Shown here: in pieces, positions 44,406-54,098 of the stretch
Layout of the letters: the number at the start of each line of letters is the position of its first letter
How positions within the stretch are numbered: position 1 is the stretch's first letter
Origin: JAIBBG01 sp043748015
GTDB taxonomy: Bacteria > Bacteroidota > Bacteroidia > Flavobacteriales_D > Sanyastnellaceae
Direction: 5' to 3'
DNA: 55,402 nt
Assembly: GCA_043748015.1 (NCBI GenBank)
Contig: JAYTOA010000084.1
Coordinates: forward strand, 1 to 55,402
Position numbers and translations under genes: made by a program
The notes under the pieces: model-generated
Told to the model about the DNA's origin: nothing
The model's database searches: none
The model's input: the letters and a program-made list of their open reading frames with translations, nothing else

Positions 44406-46301
44406 ATGGAAAAATTAGTTACCCTCATCCCGTTATTTCCTTTAGCCGGATTTTTATACATCACTTTTTTAGGAAAAGGTTTTTCTAAAAATTTCATAGG
44501 TGGTCTTGGATCGGTGGCAATTCTCTTGTCATTCATTACATCCATACTTGTGTTCAGTACACAAATGCATGGCGCGCATCCTACAGTTGTAAAGGCATTC
44601 GATTGGATCACTGCGGGAAGCTTTAATATTGATTTCGCATTTTTAGTTGATCCACTTTCGTCCATTTACTTGTTGTTCATCACGGGAGTTGGATTTCTGA
44701 TACACGTCTACTCCATCGGCTATATGCACGAAGACGAAGGTTTCAATCGCTTCATTGCCTATCTCAACCTATTTGTTTTCTTCATGTTGATACTTGTCCT
44801 CGGCGACAGCTATCTCACCATGTTTGTTGGTTGGGAAGGTGTCGGGCTTTGTTCATTCATGTTGATTGGCTTCTGGTACAAAGACATGAAGAACAATGAC
44901 GCAGCGAAAAAAGCATTCATCTTTAATAGGATTGGTGATCTTGGTTTGATCATCGGAATGTGTTTGCTTTTCTCTCATGCCGGTTCGTTAAAATTTGACG
45001 ATCTCTTCATCAGCGGTACCGGTATTTCAGGAATGTCGGGTGAAATGATTACGACCATAGCCATTTGTTTATTCATCGGTGCTATGGGAAAGAGCGCGCA
45101 GATTCCTTTGCACACCTGGTTGCCGGATGCGATGGCCGGACCCACTCCGGTATCTGCACTCATCCACGCCGCAACAATGGTAACAGCAGGTATTTACATG
45201 GTGGCGCGCAGCAGCGACCTTTTTGCTGCAAGCGAAACAGCGAGCCAAGTTGTGGTGTGGTCGGGTATTTTAACTGCACTTCTAGGCGCGACTGTCGCAC
45301 TCACGCAAAACGATATTAAGAAAGTACTCGCTTATTCTACGGTGTCTCAACTTGGACTGATGTTCGTCGCACTTGGATTGGGTGCATACAGCACTGCAGT
45401 TTTCCACGTTATTACTCACGCATTTTTCAAAGCATTGCTATTCCTTGGTTCTGGTTCTGTCATCCACGGTATGGGCGGCGAACAAGATATCCGCAGAATG
45501 GGCGGATTGAAAAAATATATGCGGACTACACATATTACATTTCTCATTGGAGCTATTGCTATCTCCGGCGTATTTCCATTTGCGGGTTTCTTCTCAAAGG
45601 ATCAAATCGTAGCAATAGCATTCGAAGAAAACTTGTTGATGTTCGTGCTATCCGTTTTCGTAAGTGCATGCACAGCGTTCTATATGTTCAGACTTTACTA
45701 CCTCACTTTCCACGGAAAATTCAGAGGTACACATGATCAAGAACATCATTTGCATGAATCACCGAAAGTGATGACGATACCGCTAGTAGTTCTTGCGATA
45801 CTCTCCATCGTTGGTGGCTTCATCGGACTTCCACATGCCGTGGGCGAGCACTTCGGAATGCATTGGCATTGGCTTGATCATTACCTGCAAGATGCAATGG
45901 TAATGACTTCAACAACCATGGAGCTTTCCACAGAAATTCTATTGATGACATTCGCCACTTTCATTGCATTGGGTTCGATCTTTTACGCTTGGTTGAAGTA
46001 CAAAAAACGCGGAGAACTTGCTCTTGAAGATGATGACATCGAATCGAAAACACATTTGCTTGTTCTGAATAAATACAAATTCGATGAGTGGTATGATCGC
46101 TTAATAAGAAAGCCAATCGACTCCTTGAGTCTTGGTTTCAGCAAATACATTGAACATGGATTGATGAGTCGTCTTGTTGAAGGAACGGCGTCACTTGTTG
46201 AAAGTAGTGGCAACAAACTTCGCCTTATTCAATCAGGAAGTTTGTTTACTTACATATTCATTTTCATAGTCGGACTCATCGCACTCCTTTTATATATCTG
46301 A
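44406..46301 (+). CDS. nuoL: NADH-quinone oxidoreductase subunit L
   Basis: A 631-residue antiporter-like proton-pumping subunit. The core includes FVGWEGVGLCSFMLIGFWYK with the key glutamate, GKSAQIPLHTWLPDAMAGPT with the conserved lysine and helix break, and FFSKDQIVAIAF. A long lateral helix near the C-terminus ends in a last membrane helix (YIFIFIVGLIALLLYI). It shares a common ancestor with dabB elsewhere in the window but has the complex I-specific C-terminus. Confidence 0.96.
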   Translation: MEKLVTLIPLFPLAGFLYITFLGKGFSKNFIGGLGSVAILLSFITSILVFSTQMHGAHPTVVKAFDWITAGSFNIDFAFLVDPLSSIYLLFITGVGFLIHVYSIGYMHEDEGFNRFIAYLNLFVFFMLILVLGDSYLTMFVGWEGVGLCSFMLIGFWYKDMKNNDAAKKAFIFNRIGDLGLIIGMCLLFSHAGSLKFDDLFISGTGISGMSGEMITTIAICLFIGAMGKSAQIPLHTWLPDAMAGPTPVSALIHAATMVTAGIYMVARSSDLFAASETASQVVVWSGILTALLGATVALTQNDIKKVLAYSTVSQLGLMFVALGLGAYSTAVFHVITHAFFKALLFLGSGSVIHGMGGEQDIRRMGGLKKYMRTTHITFLIGAIAISGVFPFAGFFSKDQIVAIAFEENLLMFVLSVFVSACTAFYMFRLYYLTFHGKFRGTHDQEHHLHESPKVMTIPLVVLAILSIVGGFIGLPHAVGEHFGMHWHWLDHYLQDAMVMTSTTMELSTEILLMTFATFIALGSIFYAWLKYKKRGELALEDDDIESKTHLLVLNKYKFDEWYDRLIRKPIDSLSLGFSKYIEHGLMSRLVEGTASLVESSGNKLRLIQSGSLFTYIFIFIVGLIALLLYI

Positions 46302-46308
46302 GAAAAAT

Positions 46309-47757
46309 ATGTTGACATTACTATTAATAGCAATTCCACTTTTTATGGCCGGCGCCATCTTCCTGATGGGTGCAAAGCTTGCCCGACAACTTGCCCTGGC
46401 CGGTGGCATCGCTGTACTGCTGGTGACGCTCTTCGCTTTTTATTTATTGAAAACGGGAGATACCAAACAGTTACTCACCTTCAATCAGGATTGGATTGGT
46501 CCGCTGGGAATTTCTTATGGATTCGCGATGGATGGAATCAGTGCAGTAATGGTGCTGCTGGCATCTTTACTTACCCCAATTATTATTTACGCATCATTCA
46601 ACAGGTCATTTAAAAATCCACATGTGTTTTATGGATTGATGATGCTCATGGTGGCTTCAATGATCGGCGCATTTACTACCACTGATGGATTCATGTTTTA
46701 CATCTTCTATGAATTTGCGTTGATTCCAATTTATTTTATCATACTCATTTGGAGCAATTTTAAAAACAAGTCAAAAATCACATTGAAGTTTTTCCTCTAC
46801 ACTCTATTCGGTAGTTTGTTCATGTTGATCTCTTTGCTTTATATCTATCAGCAATCAAAATCTTTCGCATTCGAAGATCTTTATGCTGCCGGACAGGCAA
46901 TGAGCGGTCTAGAACAGGGATGGCTTTTCGCAGGTTTCTTCGTTGCTTTCGCCGTGAAAATTCCGGTGTTTCCATTTCACACCTGGCAGCCTGCTACTTA
47001 CGATGCGGCGCCAACTGCAGGCACTATGTTACTCGCAGGTATCATGCTCAAAATGGCTAGTTATGGTTTAATCAGAATTGTTCTTCCCACACTACCAATC
47101 GGAGTAGCAGATTACGGAACATGGGCAATGGTATTAGCTGCGATAAGTGTGCTTTACGCTTCCGGTATGGCTATAGTTCAAAAGCGCTACAAACTTTTGA
47201 TCGCGTATTCTTCCATAGCTCACTTAGGACTGTTGACTGCCGGTATTCTGTCTGGAAATGAACAAGGAATTCAAGGAGGTGTTTTCGAAATGCTATCGCA
47301 TGGTATTCTTGCTGTTGGACTTTTCTTCGTTTATGACATCATCGAAACGCGATTACAACATGACGACATGCATCGCATGGGTGGCATACGCGAAGTGAAT
47401 CCACTTTTCGCTTTCTTGTTTTTCACAATTGTGATGGGATCGGTTGCGCTTCCGTTGACCAGTGGGTTTGTGGGTGAATTTCTCTTGCTGGTTGGACTTA
47501 ATCAATACAGCACCTTATTTGCCGTAGCCGCAGGACTCACAGTTATTCTTGGCGCGGTGTATATGCTGCGCGCATTCCAGTCAATGATGTTGGGTACTGC
47601 TAATGTCCATACACAGAATTTCGCACCACTTACCACTCATGAAAAAACTGTTCTCGTGATCATTGTAACACTTGTTATTGCACTTGGCATTTATCCGGAT
47701 CCGATTTTAACGATATCAGATCCTTCTATTACAACCCTCTTACTTGGCATTCACTGA
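46309..47757 (+). CDS. nuoM: NADH-quinone oxidoreductase subunit M
   Basis: A 482-residue antiporter-like subunit. Key residues are the glutamate in FYEFALIPIYFIILIW and the lysine in FAVKIPVFPFHTWQPATYDA. The discontinuous-helix region PTAGTMLLAGIMLKMASYGL is intact. Its TGA stop overlaps the nuoN ATG by one base. Confidence 0.96.
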   Translation: MLTLLLIAIPLFMAGAIFLMGAKLARQLALAGGIAVLLVTLFAFYLLKTGDTKQLLTFNQDWIGPLGISYGFAMDGISAVMVLLASLLTPIIIYASFNRSFKNPHVFYGLMMLMVASMIGAFTTTDGFMFYIFYEFALIPIYFIILIWSNFKNKSKITLKFFLYTLFGSLFMLISLLYIYQQSKSFAFEDLYAAGQAMSGLEQGWLFAGFFVAFAVKIPVFPFHTWQPATYDAAPTAGTMLLAGIMLKMASYGLIRIVLPTLPIGVADYGTWAMVLAAISVLYASGMAIVQKRYKLLIAYSSIAHLGLLTAGILSGNEQGIQGGVFEMLSHGILAVGLFFVYDIIETRLQHDDMHRMGGIREVNPLFAFLFFTIVMGSVALPLTSGFVGEFLLLVGLNQYSTLFAVAAGLTVILGAVYMLRAFQSMMLGTANVHTQNFAPLTTHEKTVLVIIVTLVIALGIYPDPILTISDPSITTLLLGIH

Positions 47758-49145
47758 TGAAAGAAATTCTTATCATATCATTACTTGGTATCGTTGTTCT
47801 CGCAGTAGATCTTATGAAACTGCGCAAATTGGTAATGCCTGTGACAATCACCGGTCTGGCAGCACTGTTCATCTGTTCATTCCTTGATTGGGGTCACAAT
47901 GAAATACCATTCGCCCAATATTGCGGAATGCTCGTGTTCGATAATTATGCGCTTGCATTCACAATGGTTTTTAGCTTTATTGGAATACTTTGGTTTCTGA
48001 TGACAAGCGATGCCTATGATGGACAAACACAAAAACGAACAGACATTTATGCCCTCAGTTTATTCAGCATGTGCGGAGCTGTTGTCCTAGCGAGTTTCAG
48101 CAATCTTGTCATGATGTTTTTAGGTGTGGAAATTCTTTCTATTCCATTATACGTGCTGGCGGCAAGTGACAGAAAAAACATTCTCAGCAACGAAGCCGGA
48201 TTCAAATATTTTTTCCTTGGATCGCTTGCGTCAGCCATTTTACTTTTTGGAATCGCGCTTATTTATGGTGCTGCAGGAAGTTTCGACTTGCACAAGATTC
48301 ACGATGTCATTACGTCATCGTATCAATTCACGCCACTCATGTGTGCCGGAACAATTTTGATACTCGTCGGTTTTTCATTCAAAATTTCAGTAGCTCCTTT
48401 TCATATGTGGGCACCTGATGTTTATCAAGGATCGCCAACAATAATTACAGCATTCATGGCAACAATTGTAAAAGCCGCAGCATTTGCGGGTATGTACCGA
48501 TTATTTGCTACCTCATTATTTCCTATTCCGGAAGTGTTCACCAAAGTCATGGCGATCATGGCTGGACTGACGCTAATCGTATCAAATGTTGTCGCTGTCA
48601 CGCAAACAAATTCAAAACGACTCCTCGCCTATTCGAGTTTGTCTCATGCAGGTTTCCTGTTGGGATTTGTAATGATGTCGCAAAACGCTCCGGTAAAATA
48701 TCTTCTTTACTACACTTTGACATACGGCCTTGCCAGTCTTACTGCGTTTTCAGTAATGCAGCACGTGTCGAATATTCAAAATGGCGACGAGAGTTTCGAT
48801 GCATTCAAAGGACTGGTGAAAAGAAATCCCGTGATGGCAGGAGCAATGACCATCTCATTGTTAAGCATGGCCGGCATTCCACCATTGAGCGGATTTCTTG
48901 CAAAGTATTATGTGATTACGAATGTGCTTTCCGGTGGTTACCTCACACTTGCAATTGTTATGATTTTTGTTTCTGTTGTGGCAGCTTACTATTATCTCAA
49001 ACTCATTTCAATCATGTTTACACCAATTGAAAATGCAGGTAGAATTGTTGTAGGTGGATTGCAAAAAAGTCTTTATGTGATTCTGAGCTTGCTCATCATC
49101 GCACTCTTCTTTGCTGCGAGTTTGCTTGAGTTATTACGATTCTGA
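47757..49145 (+). CDS. nuoN: NADH-quinone oxidoreductase subunit N
   Basis: A 462-residue antiporter-like subunit closing the nuo operon. The E-x-x-x-L-P-type helix is FLGVEILSIPLYVLAASDRK, and the lysine-bearing loop is FKISVAPFHMWAPDVYQGSP. No convincing terminator hairpin is seen in the 41 bases before the convergent lptD. Confidence 0.95.
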   Translation: MKEILIISLLGIVVLAVDLMKLRKLVMPVTITGLAALFICSFLDWGHNEIPFAQYCGMLVFDNYALAFTMVFSFIGILWFLMTSDAYDGQTQKRTDIYALSLFSMCGAVVLASFSNLVMMFLGVEILSIPLYVLAASDRKNILSNEAGFKYFFLGSLASAILLFGIALIYGAAGSFDLHKIHDVITSSYQFTPLMCAGTILILVGFSFKISVAPFHMWAPDVYQGSPTIITAFMATIVKAAAFAGMYRLFATSLFPIPEVFTKVMAIMAGLTLIVSNVVAVTQTNSKRLLAYSSLSHAGFLLGFVMMSQNAPVKYLLYYTLTYGLASLTAFSVMQHVSNIQNGDESFDAFKGLVKRNPVMAGAMTISLLSMAGIPPLSGFLAKYYVITNVLSGGYLTLAIVMIFVSVVAAYYYLKLISIMFTPIENAGRIVVGGLQKSLYVILSLLIIALFFAASLLELLRF

Positions 49146-49186
49146 TTCAACGTTTCAAGACAACTCTCGCTCGAATAACTTCGTGA

Positions 49187-51766
49187 TCAATACAGATATC
49201 CTTGATCTCCGAGACTACCGCGCTTTTGAATTTTCAGATCTTGTAATAATGAAGATTTGATATTGATCTGAGCCATGTAACTCTTTCGTTGTCCAAAAGG
49301 AACATAGCTGACAGACATTTCCCAGCAATGCAAATCCCAGTGCAGACCGAGGTTAGTGGTTGTAAAATCTCGCCATCCAAAATCACGAATTTCAATTGTC
49401 TTATAGCGAGCGTTACTCATATCGTAGCCGCTGTTAAAACTTAGTGCCCAATATTTGAATACAGTAACATCACCTGTAAATGTCAAAGCTTGTGTAATCG
49501 AAAGAGTGTCACGTTGAGAAGCAACGTCAAAGTTTTTTACAAATCGCAAATTGTAATTCAGGTTCAAACTCCATGGAATACTAAAGTCAATCAACTCAGT
49601 ATTGTTCTTGTCAAGAATGGCTTGCTCTTCCGCTGTGAGTTCTTTATCAGCTCTGGCAGGTCCGCTTCGTTGTTTGCTTTGAAAGCGAAATCCAAGAGCA
49701 AGATTTGTTCCTTCCATGCGCAACAGTTCTTCCCTCGATTTGATTAAAAACTGATTGATCTCTCTTCCCAAAGTGTCTCTCTCATAAAAGCTATAGGTAG
49801 AACTATAATTCAGTGTAATATTCTTAGCCACGGTCGTAAAAGCACTCATCGAAAGATTGCTGAAGTTGAGTGAATCTGCCATCAGATTATAACTCAGAGA
49901 TTTTCTCCAACTATCAATCAATTTGATTTTGTTGTAGGCAATTTTCGCTGATGATTTATCTCGAACCTTAGCCTCGAAGTTATTTGTTGAGCTCCAGTTG
50001 ATATTGAGTTGCTGTGTAGAATTCGTTGGCCTGAAAGCCGCAATATCAAAAGGACTATAGCCTACAAACTCCCCCGTGGTTGAGAAAATTCCGGTACTGA
50101 AATTCGAGTATGGAGAATAACTCGCTCCAACATTCCATTGCAACATATGACGGATTGCTTTCACTGCTCCGCCATTTCTGAAGTTGAATGTTCCGAATAA
50201 ACGCGAATTAAAATTTCCCGATGCACTCCAGTTCATCGCTTGCTTATATCCAAAAACAGTATCTGTGGAAAGCACTTGCGTATCCTGATTGAAATTTTTC
50301 TCTACATACTTAAATGTATTCACCATCGAACCATTGATACTTCCGCTGAGCGTGCCTATTCGTCCTGCTTTCAACGATGAAGACGCCTGACCCTGCAGAC
50401 GGAGTCCGTTGCTACTTTTCTTATTGAGCTCACTGAAATTGTTGAGCGCAAAAAGACTTTCATTCTCACTAATGGCATTGGTGAAATCTGCAGAAGCAGT
50501 AACACCAATATTATCCAGATTGCGCTTCATTGTAGGATTGTTTTCAGCCAATCTACCCAAGGTAATTCTCGACATATTCAAGTTGACACTAGGCAATGTT
50601 AGTTGAACATTTCTCGACTGTGTATTCTGTGTATGACCTGCTGTAACACCCATGTTGAATGGCGTATCCGGCCAACGTTTCGTCCATTGAATTCGTGAAG
50701 AAAATGTACTACTGAGAAAATTCTGCTGAGAAGTATTCAGATTGTTGCGAAAATTATTCAACGATCCAAGATTCACACTAGAAGAAAATCCTGAATTCGG
50801 TCTTGCTTTCGCATCTTGATTATGAGTCCATTGAATATTGAAATTCACAGATTCGGTATACGTTGGCAATTCGGGAATACCATTTTTATTGACCAATCGC
50901 GACACATTGAATGAGCCATTGTATTTATACAATTTGCGGTAGTTGGTGACATTTCGCACTGCCCAACTTCCGCGGCTGTACAAATCTGCCATCACACGCG
51001 TATCTAAATACTGACTGATGGGTACGTAATAACCAAGATTCTGAATAAAATATCCTTTCTCGTTTCCATTGCCATAGCCCGGAAGAATGATTCCCTGTGT
51101 GCTTTCCTTTTTATTGGGAAAAAAACCAAAAGGCAACGCAAGCGGTGTAGGAATTTTTCTGAACTTCAGATAAAGAGGACCCGAAACAATTTTTTCATTC
51201 GGAATAACCAACGCCTTTTGCAGTTGAAAATGATAGTGAGGATTGTCCTTGCTGCAGGTTGTGAATTTGCCACCACCCACAGAAATCCAATTATTCTCAG
51301 CTTTTTTAGAAACAGATGAAAGCAGATATGCTTCGCCTTCCTGAGTGCGGACACCGTAGCTGATACCTCGCTGCGTTTTGAAATTGTAGGCAAGAGAATC
51401 TTCGCTAAACTCATTTTCACCCTCTTTGAAGCGCGCCTTTTCGATAATATAACCGGTACTATCTCTTTTACCGATGGCCCTTGCCGTTAGATCATTGAAT
51501 GAAAACTCAATGTAATCAGCCTTCACTTCCATATCACCATAAGTCACCCATGCCTCGCCATACAAAAGAATCCGTTCATTGATAACATCAACGACGGTAC
51601 TGTCTTTGCCATAGTAGTCGATGGGATGATCCAAACCGAGATCGTCAGCAACAACAATAGTATCAGAAATGCCAACGTTAAGAGAATCGGAATTTTGGCT
51701 GAAAACAGGGCTCCCTATTATCAACACCAGATAGGTGAAAAGAGTAATAATCCTGTATATCTGCAC
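49187..51766 (-). CDS. lptD: LPS-assembly outer-membrane protein LptD (Bacteroidota type)
   Basis: An 859-residue protein with signal peptide (MQIYRIITLFTYLVLIIGSP). The N-terminal OstA-like domain (about 45-150) has YGEAWVTYGDMEVKADYIEF. The linker with a conserved cysteine, GGKFTTCSKDNPHYHFQL, and IPTPLALPFGFFPNKKES fit LptD. The rest is a large barrel, many strands rich in asparagine, serine and aromatic residues. LptD inserts lipopolysaccharide into the outer leaflet with LptE; no lptE is visible here. The gene is divergent from the amidase and convergent with nuoN. Confidence 0.88.
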   Translation of the reverse strand: MQIYRIITLFTYLVLIIGSPVFSQNSDSLNVGISDTIVVADDLGLDHPIDYYGKDSTVVDVINERILLYGEAWVTYGDMEVKADYIEFSFNDLTARAIGKRDSTGYIIEKARFKEGENEFSEDSLAYNFKTQRGISYGVRTQEGEAYLLSSVSKKAENNWISVGGGKFTTCSKDNPHYHFQLQKALVIPNEKIVSGPLYLKFRKIPTPLALPFGFFPNKKESTQGIILPGYGNGNEKGYFIQNLGYYVPISQYLDTRVMADLYSRGSWAVRNVTNYRKLYKYNGSFNVSRLVNKNGIPELPTYTESVNFNIQWTHNQDAKARPNSGFSSSVNLGSLNNFRNNLNTSQQNFLSSTFSSRIQWTKRWPDTPFNMGVTAGHTQNTQSRNVQLTLPSVNLNMSRITLGRLAENNPTMKRNLDNIGVTASADFTNAISENESLFALNNFSELNKKSSNGLRLQGQASSSLKAGRIGTLSGSINGSMVNTFKYVEKNFNQDTQVLSTDTVFGYKQAMNWSASGNFNSRLFGTFNFRNGGAVKAIRHMLQWNVGASYSPYSNFSTGIFSTTGEFVGYSPFDIAAFRPTNSTQQLNINWSSTNNFEAKVRDKSSAKIAYNKIKLIDSWRKSLSYNLMADSLNFSNLSMSAFTTVAKNITLNYSSTYSFYERDTLGREINQFLIKSREELLRMEGTNLALGFRFQSKQRSGPARADKELTAEEQAILDKNNTELIDFSIPWSLNLNYNLRFVKNFDVASQRDTLSITQALTFTGDVTVFKYWALSFNSGYDMSNARYKTIEIRDFGWRDFTTTNLGLHWDLHCWEMSVSYVPFGQRKSYMAQINIKSSLLQDLKIQKRGSLGDQGYLY

Positions 51767-51779
51767 GTAAGACTAAAAA

Positions 51780-51787
51780 TATTTTTG
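51780..51787 (+). promoter_or_regulatory. Candidate -7 box for the amidase gene
   Basis: TATTTTTG matches TAnnTTTG exactly, 29 bases before the amidase ATG in the 50-base divergent gap. No clear -33 TTTG is at the right distance, so confidence is limited. Confidence 0.35.
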
Positions 51788-51816
51788 TAACTTGTATAAA
51801 ATCCGGGTCCAAAGCT

Positions 51817-53046
51817 ATGCATAAGCAAACTAGCAACACCTCACATACCTCAAGAGGAAGGCGAAGTAAACGCCTCGCTTTGCTATTTCTTGCGTGTGGC
51901 TTCATTTTAATGGCTGCCACAATGCCTGAAGCAGATCCTACGGTGTTCACTCTGGTGCTTGATGCCGGCCACGGTGGTAGCGATCCTGGCAACCTTGGCA
52001 CAAAGACCTTGAAAAAATCAGAGAAGGACGTCTCTCTGGATGTAACGTTAAAAGTGGGACAATACATCAGTGAAAATTATCCTGAAGTAAAAGTGCTATA
52101 CACCAGAAAAGGTGACACATTTCCGACTTTGAGCAAACGGGTAGAAATAGCCAATGCCGCTTCTGCCGATCTTTTCATATCCATTCACTGTAATGCCAAC
52201 GACAACAAAGGAGCAACAGGAACGGAAACATTTGTAATGGGACTTCACAAATCTGAAGAAAGTCTGAAAACGGCGATGCGTGAAAATGCATCGATCTATC
52301 TTGAGAAAGACCACGAAACAAATTATGCGGGCTTCGATCCAAAAAATCCGGATACATATATCATCCTTAGTATGCGCGAAAACGCATATCTCGATAATAG
52401 CATTGTTTTGGCCAAGAGCGTCCAGGATCAATTCAGAACAAGGGTAGGTCGCAAAGATCGAGGCGTAAAACAAGCCGGGCACTACGTCATTAGTTTCACA
52501 AACATGCCCAGTGTGTTGATTGAGTTAGGTTTCCTGACCAACGCCGAAGAGGAAGCGTTCCTCCATTCAGAAGAAGGCAAAACTTATATGGCTTCAGCCA
52601 TTTTCAGAGCATTCAAAGAATTCAAAGAAAAAGACGATCTCAAACGAGGGCTGAAACAAAGTGAAAAAACAAAGGAAGTTGTTGAGGAAAAAAATCCAAT
52701 TCCGGTTGTTGCGGAAAAAGGAAAAAACGCTCCGGAAGTAAATCCTAATAAGGACAACTTGATCTGGAAGGATTTGACAAAGGGAATTCGTTATCAGGTG
52801 CAAATAGTATCTTCACCGAAATCGCTGGATAAAAAAGCATCGGAATTCCGAGGACTAGAGCGTGTAGATGAATACAAACAGAACGGCGTTTTTAAATACC
52901 TAGCCGGCTGTACCAACAGTTACAAGGAAGCCAAACAAATGCAAGAGCAGATGAAAGAGTTGGGATTCAAAGATGCCTTTGTAATTGCTTTTGACAACAA
53001 AGAAAGAATAGACCTTAGCAAAGCGATTTCGCAAACAACAGAATAA
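51817..53046 (+). CDS. N-acetylmuramoyl-L-alanine amidase with C-terminal SPOR-like domain
   Basis: A 409-residue exported zinc amidase that cuts the lactyl-Ala bond of peptidoglycan, used in daughter-cell separation. The Amidase_3 domain (residues 43-275) has metal ligands H52 (DAGHGGSDPG), E69 (KKSEKDVSLD) and H124 (ISIHCNAND), and catalytic E236 (VLIELGFLTNAEEE). After a charged linker, residues about 330-405 (IRYQVQIVSSPKSL to GFKDAFVIAFDN) form a SPOR-like peptidoglycan-binding fold. The N-terminal helix after a basic start is an anchor or signal. The stop overlaps the next gene in TAATG. Confidence 0.92.
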   Translation: MHKQTSNTSHTSRGRRSKRLALLFLACGFILMAATMPEADPTVFTLVLDAGHGGSDPGNLGTKTLKKSEKDVSLDVTLKVGQYISENYPEVKVLYTRKGDTFPTLSKRVEIANAASADLFISIHCNANDNKGATGTETFVMGLHKSEESLKTAMRENASIYLEKDHETNYAGFDPKNPDTYIILSMRENAYLDNSIVLAKSVQDQFRTRVGRKDRGVKQAGHYVISFTNMPSVLIELGFLTNAEEEAFLHSEEGKTYMASAIFRAFKEFKEKDDLKRGLKQSEKTKEVVEEKNPIPVVAEKGKNAPEVNPNKDNLIWKDLTKGIRYQVQIVSSPKSLDKKASEFRGLERVDEYKQNGVFKYLAGCTNSYKEAKQMQEQMKELGFKDAFVIAFDNKERIDLSKAISQTTE

Positions 53047-54098
53047 TGAAAATCAGCAGGGAGTTTTTAATCGGAGTTTTGGTCGTCGTTGCCATCGCCT
53101 TGCTATATATTGGACTTAACTACCTAAAAGGTGTCAATCTTTTTCTGAAGCAACAGAAATATTATGCCCTTTATGAAAATGCAGCAGGACTCACCGCTTC
53201 CAATCCGGTTATCCTTAACGGATTCAAAATTGGGATCGTGAAGAAGGTGAGCATGAATGAAAACGGAGATGGAACTATCGTTGCTGAAGTTGTCTTAAAC
53301 GACAGCAAACTAAAGATTCCAAATGATACCAGGCTTGAAATTTTCGATGCGGATTTGTTTGGTGGAAAAGCAATCCAGATCGTGCTTGGTAAAAGTGAAA
53401 CGCTGGCCAATAACAAAGACACATTGTCGTCGAGCATTTCACTTGGACTCACGGAAAGTCTTAAACAGGAAATCGAACCACTGAAGCAAAAAACCTCTCA
53501 GTTATTTCTTGGCATTGATTCATTGATTTCAAATTTGAATAACATGGTCGGTGTTGGACAAACAGAAAGCATGGCTGATATTTTTGATAAGCTCAAAAAA
53601 ACCATGAGAAATCTGGAGGAGTCTACATCAAAGTTGAGTGAAGTTATTGATCACAACAGCGGTTCAATCGATGTCATTGTTAAAAACGCGGAATCCATCA
53701 CTTCGAATCTCAAAAATAACAACGCCACCATTACCGCCGCAATCAAGAATGCTGCGCTGATTACAGATTCCATAGCAAAACTCAATCTCTCCGGCACACT
53801 TCAAAAAGTAGACAAAGCATTGGAGGACTTCAACCGGTTAGCTACCAATATCAACTCCGAAGAAGGCACCTTCGGCAAACTCATTCACACCGATTCGTTA
53901 CACACAGAACTGGTAAATGCTTCGCACAGTCTCGATCTTTTGTTGAATGATATGCGCATTCATCCGAAAAAATATCTCAGTTTTTCATTGATCGATCGTC
54001 ACAAAAATGACGAGGAATTTTCTAAAAAAGAATTGGAAACAATGCGCGAAGAAATCGATAACGCATTGAAAGCAAAAGCTGCGAAAGGAGAAAACTAA
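53046..54098 (+). CDS. MlaD-like MCE-domain protein
   Basis: A 350-residue protein anchored by one N-terminal helix (FLIGVLVVVAIALLYIGLNY). The MCE domain (about 35-118) contains YALYENAAGLTASNPVILNG and LEIFDADLFGGKAIQIVLG. A long coiled, repetitive region follows (NAESITSNLKNN, NAALITDSIAKL) and the end is charged. MCE proteins form hexameric rings shuttling phospholipids between membranes. The associated MlaE permease and MlaF ATPase are not in the window. It is cotranscribed with the amidase. Confidence 0.88.
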   Translation: MKISREFLIGVLVVVAIALLYIGLNYLKGVNLFLKQQKYYALYENAAGLTASNPVILNGFKIGIVKKVSMNENGDGTIVAEVVLNDSKLKIPNDTRLEIFDADLFGGKAIQIVLGKSETLANNKDTLSSSISLGLTESLKQEIEPLKQKTSQLFLGIDSLISNLNNMVGVGQTESMADIFDKLKKTMRNLEESTSKLSEVIDHNSGSIDVIVKNAESITSNLKNNNATITAAIKNAALITDSIAKLNLSGTLQKVDKALEDFNRLATNINSEEGTFGKLIHTDSLHTELVNASHSLDLLLNDMRIHPKKYLSFSLIDRHKNDEEFSKKELETMREEIDNALKAKAAKGEN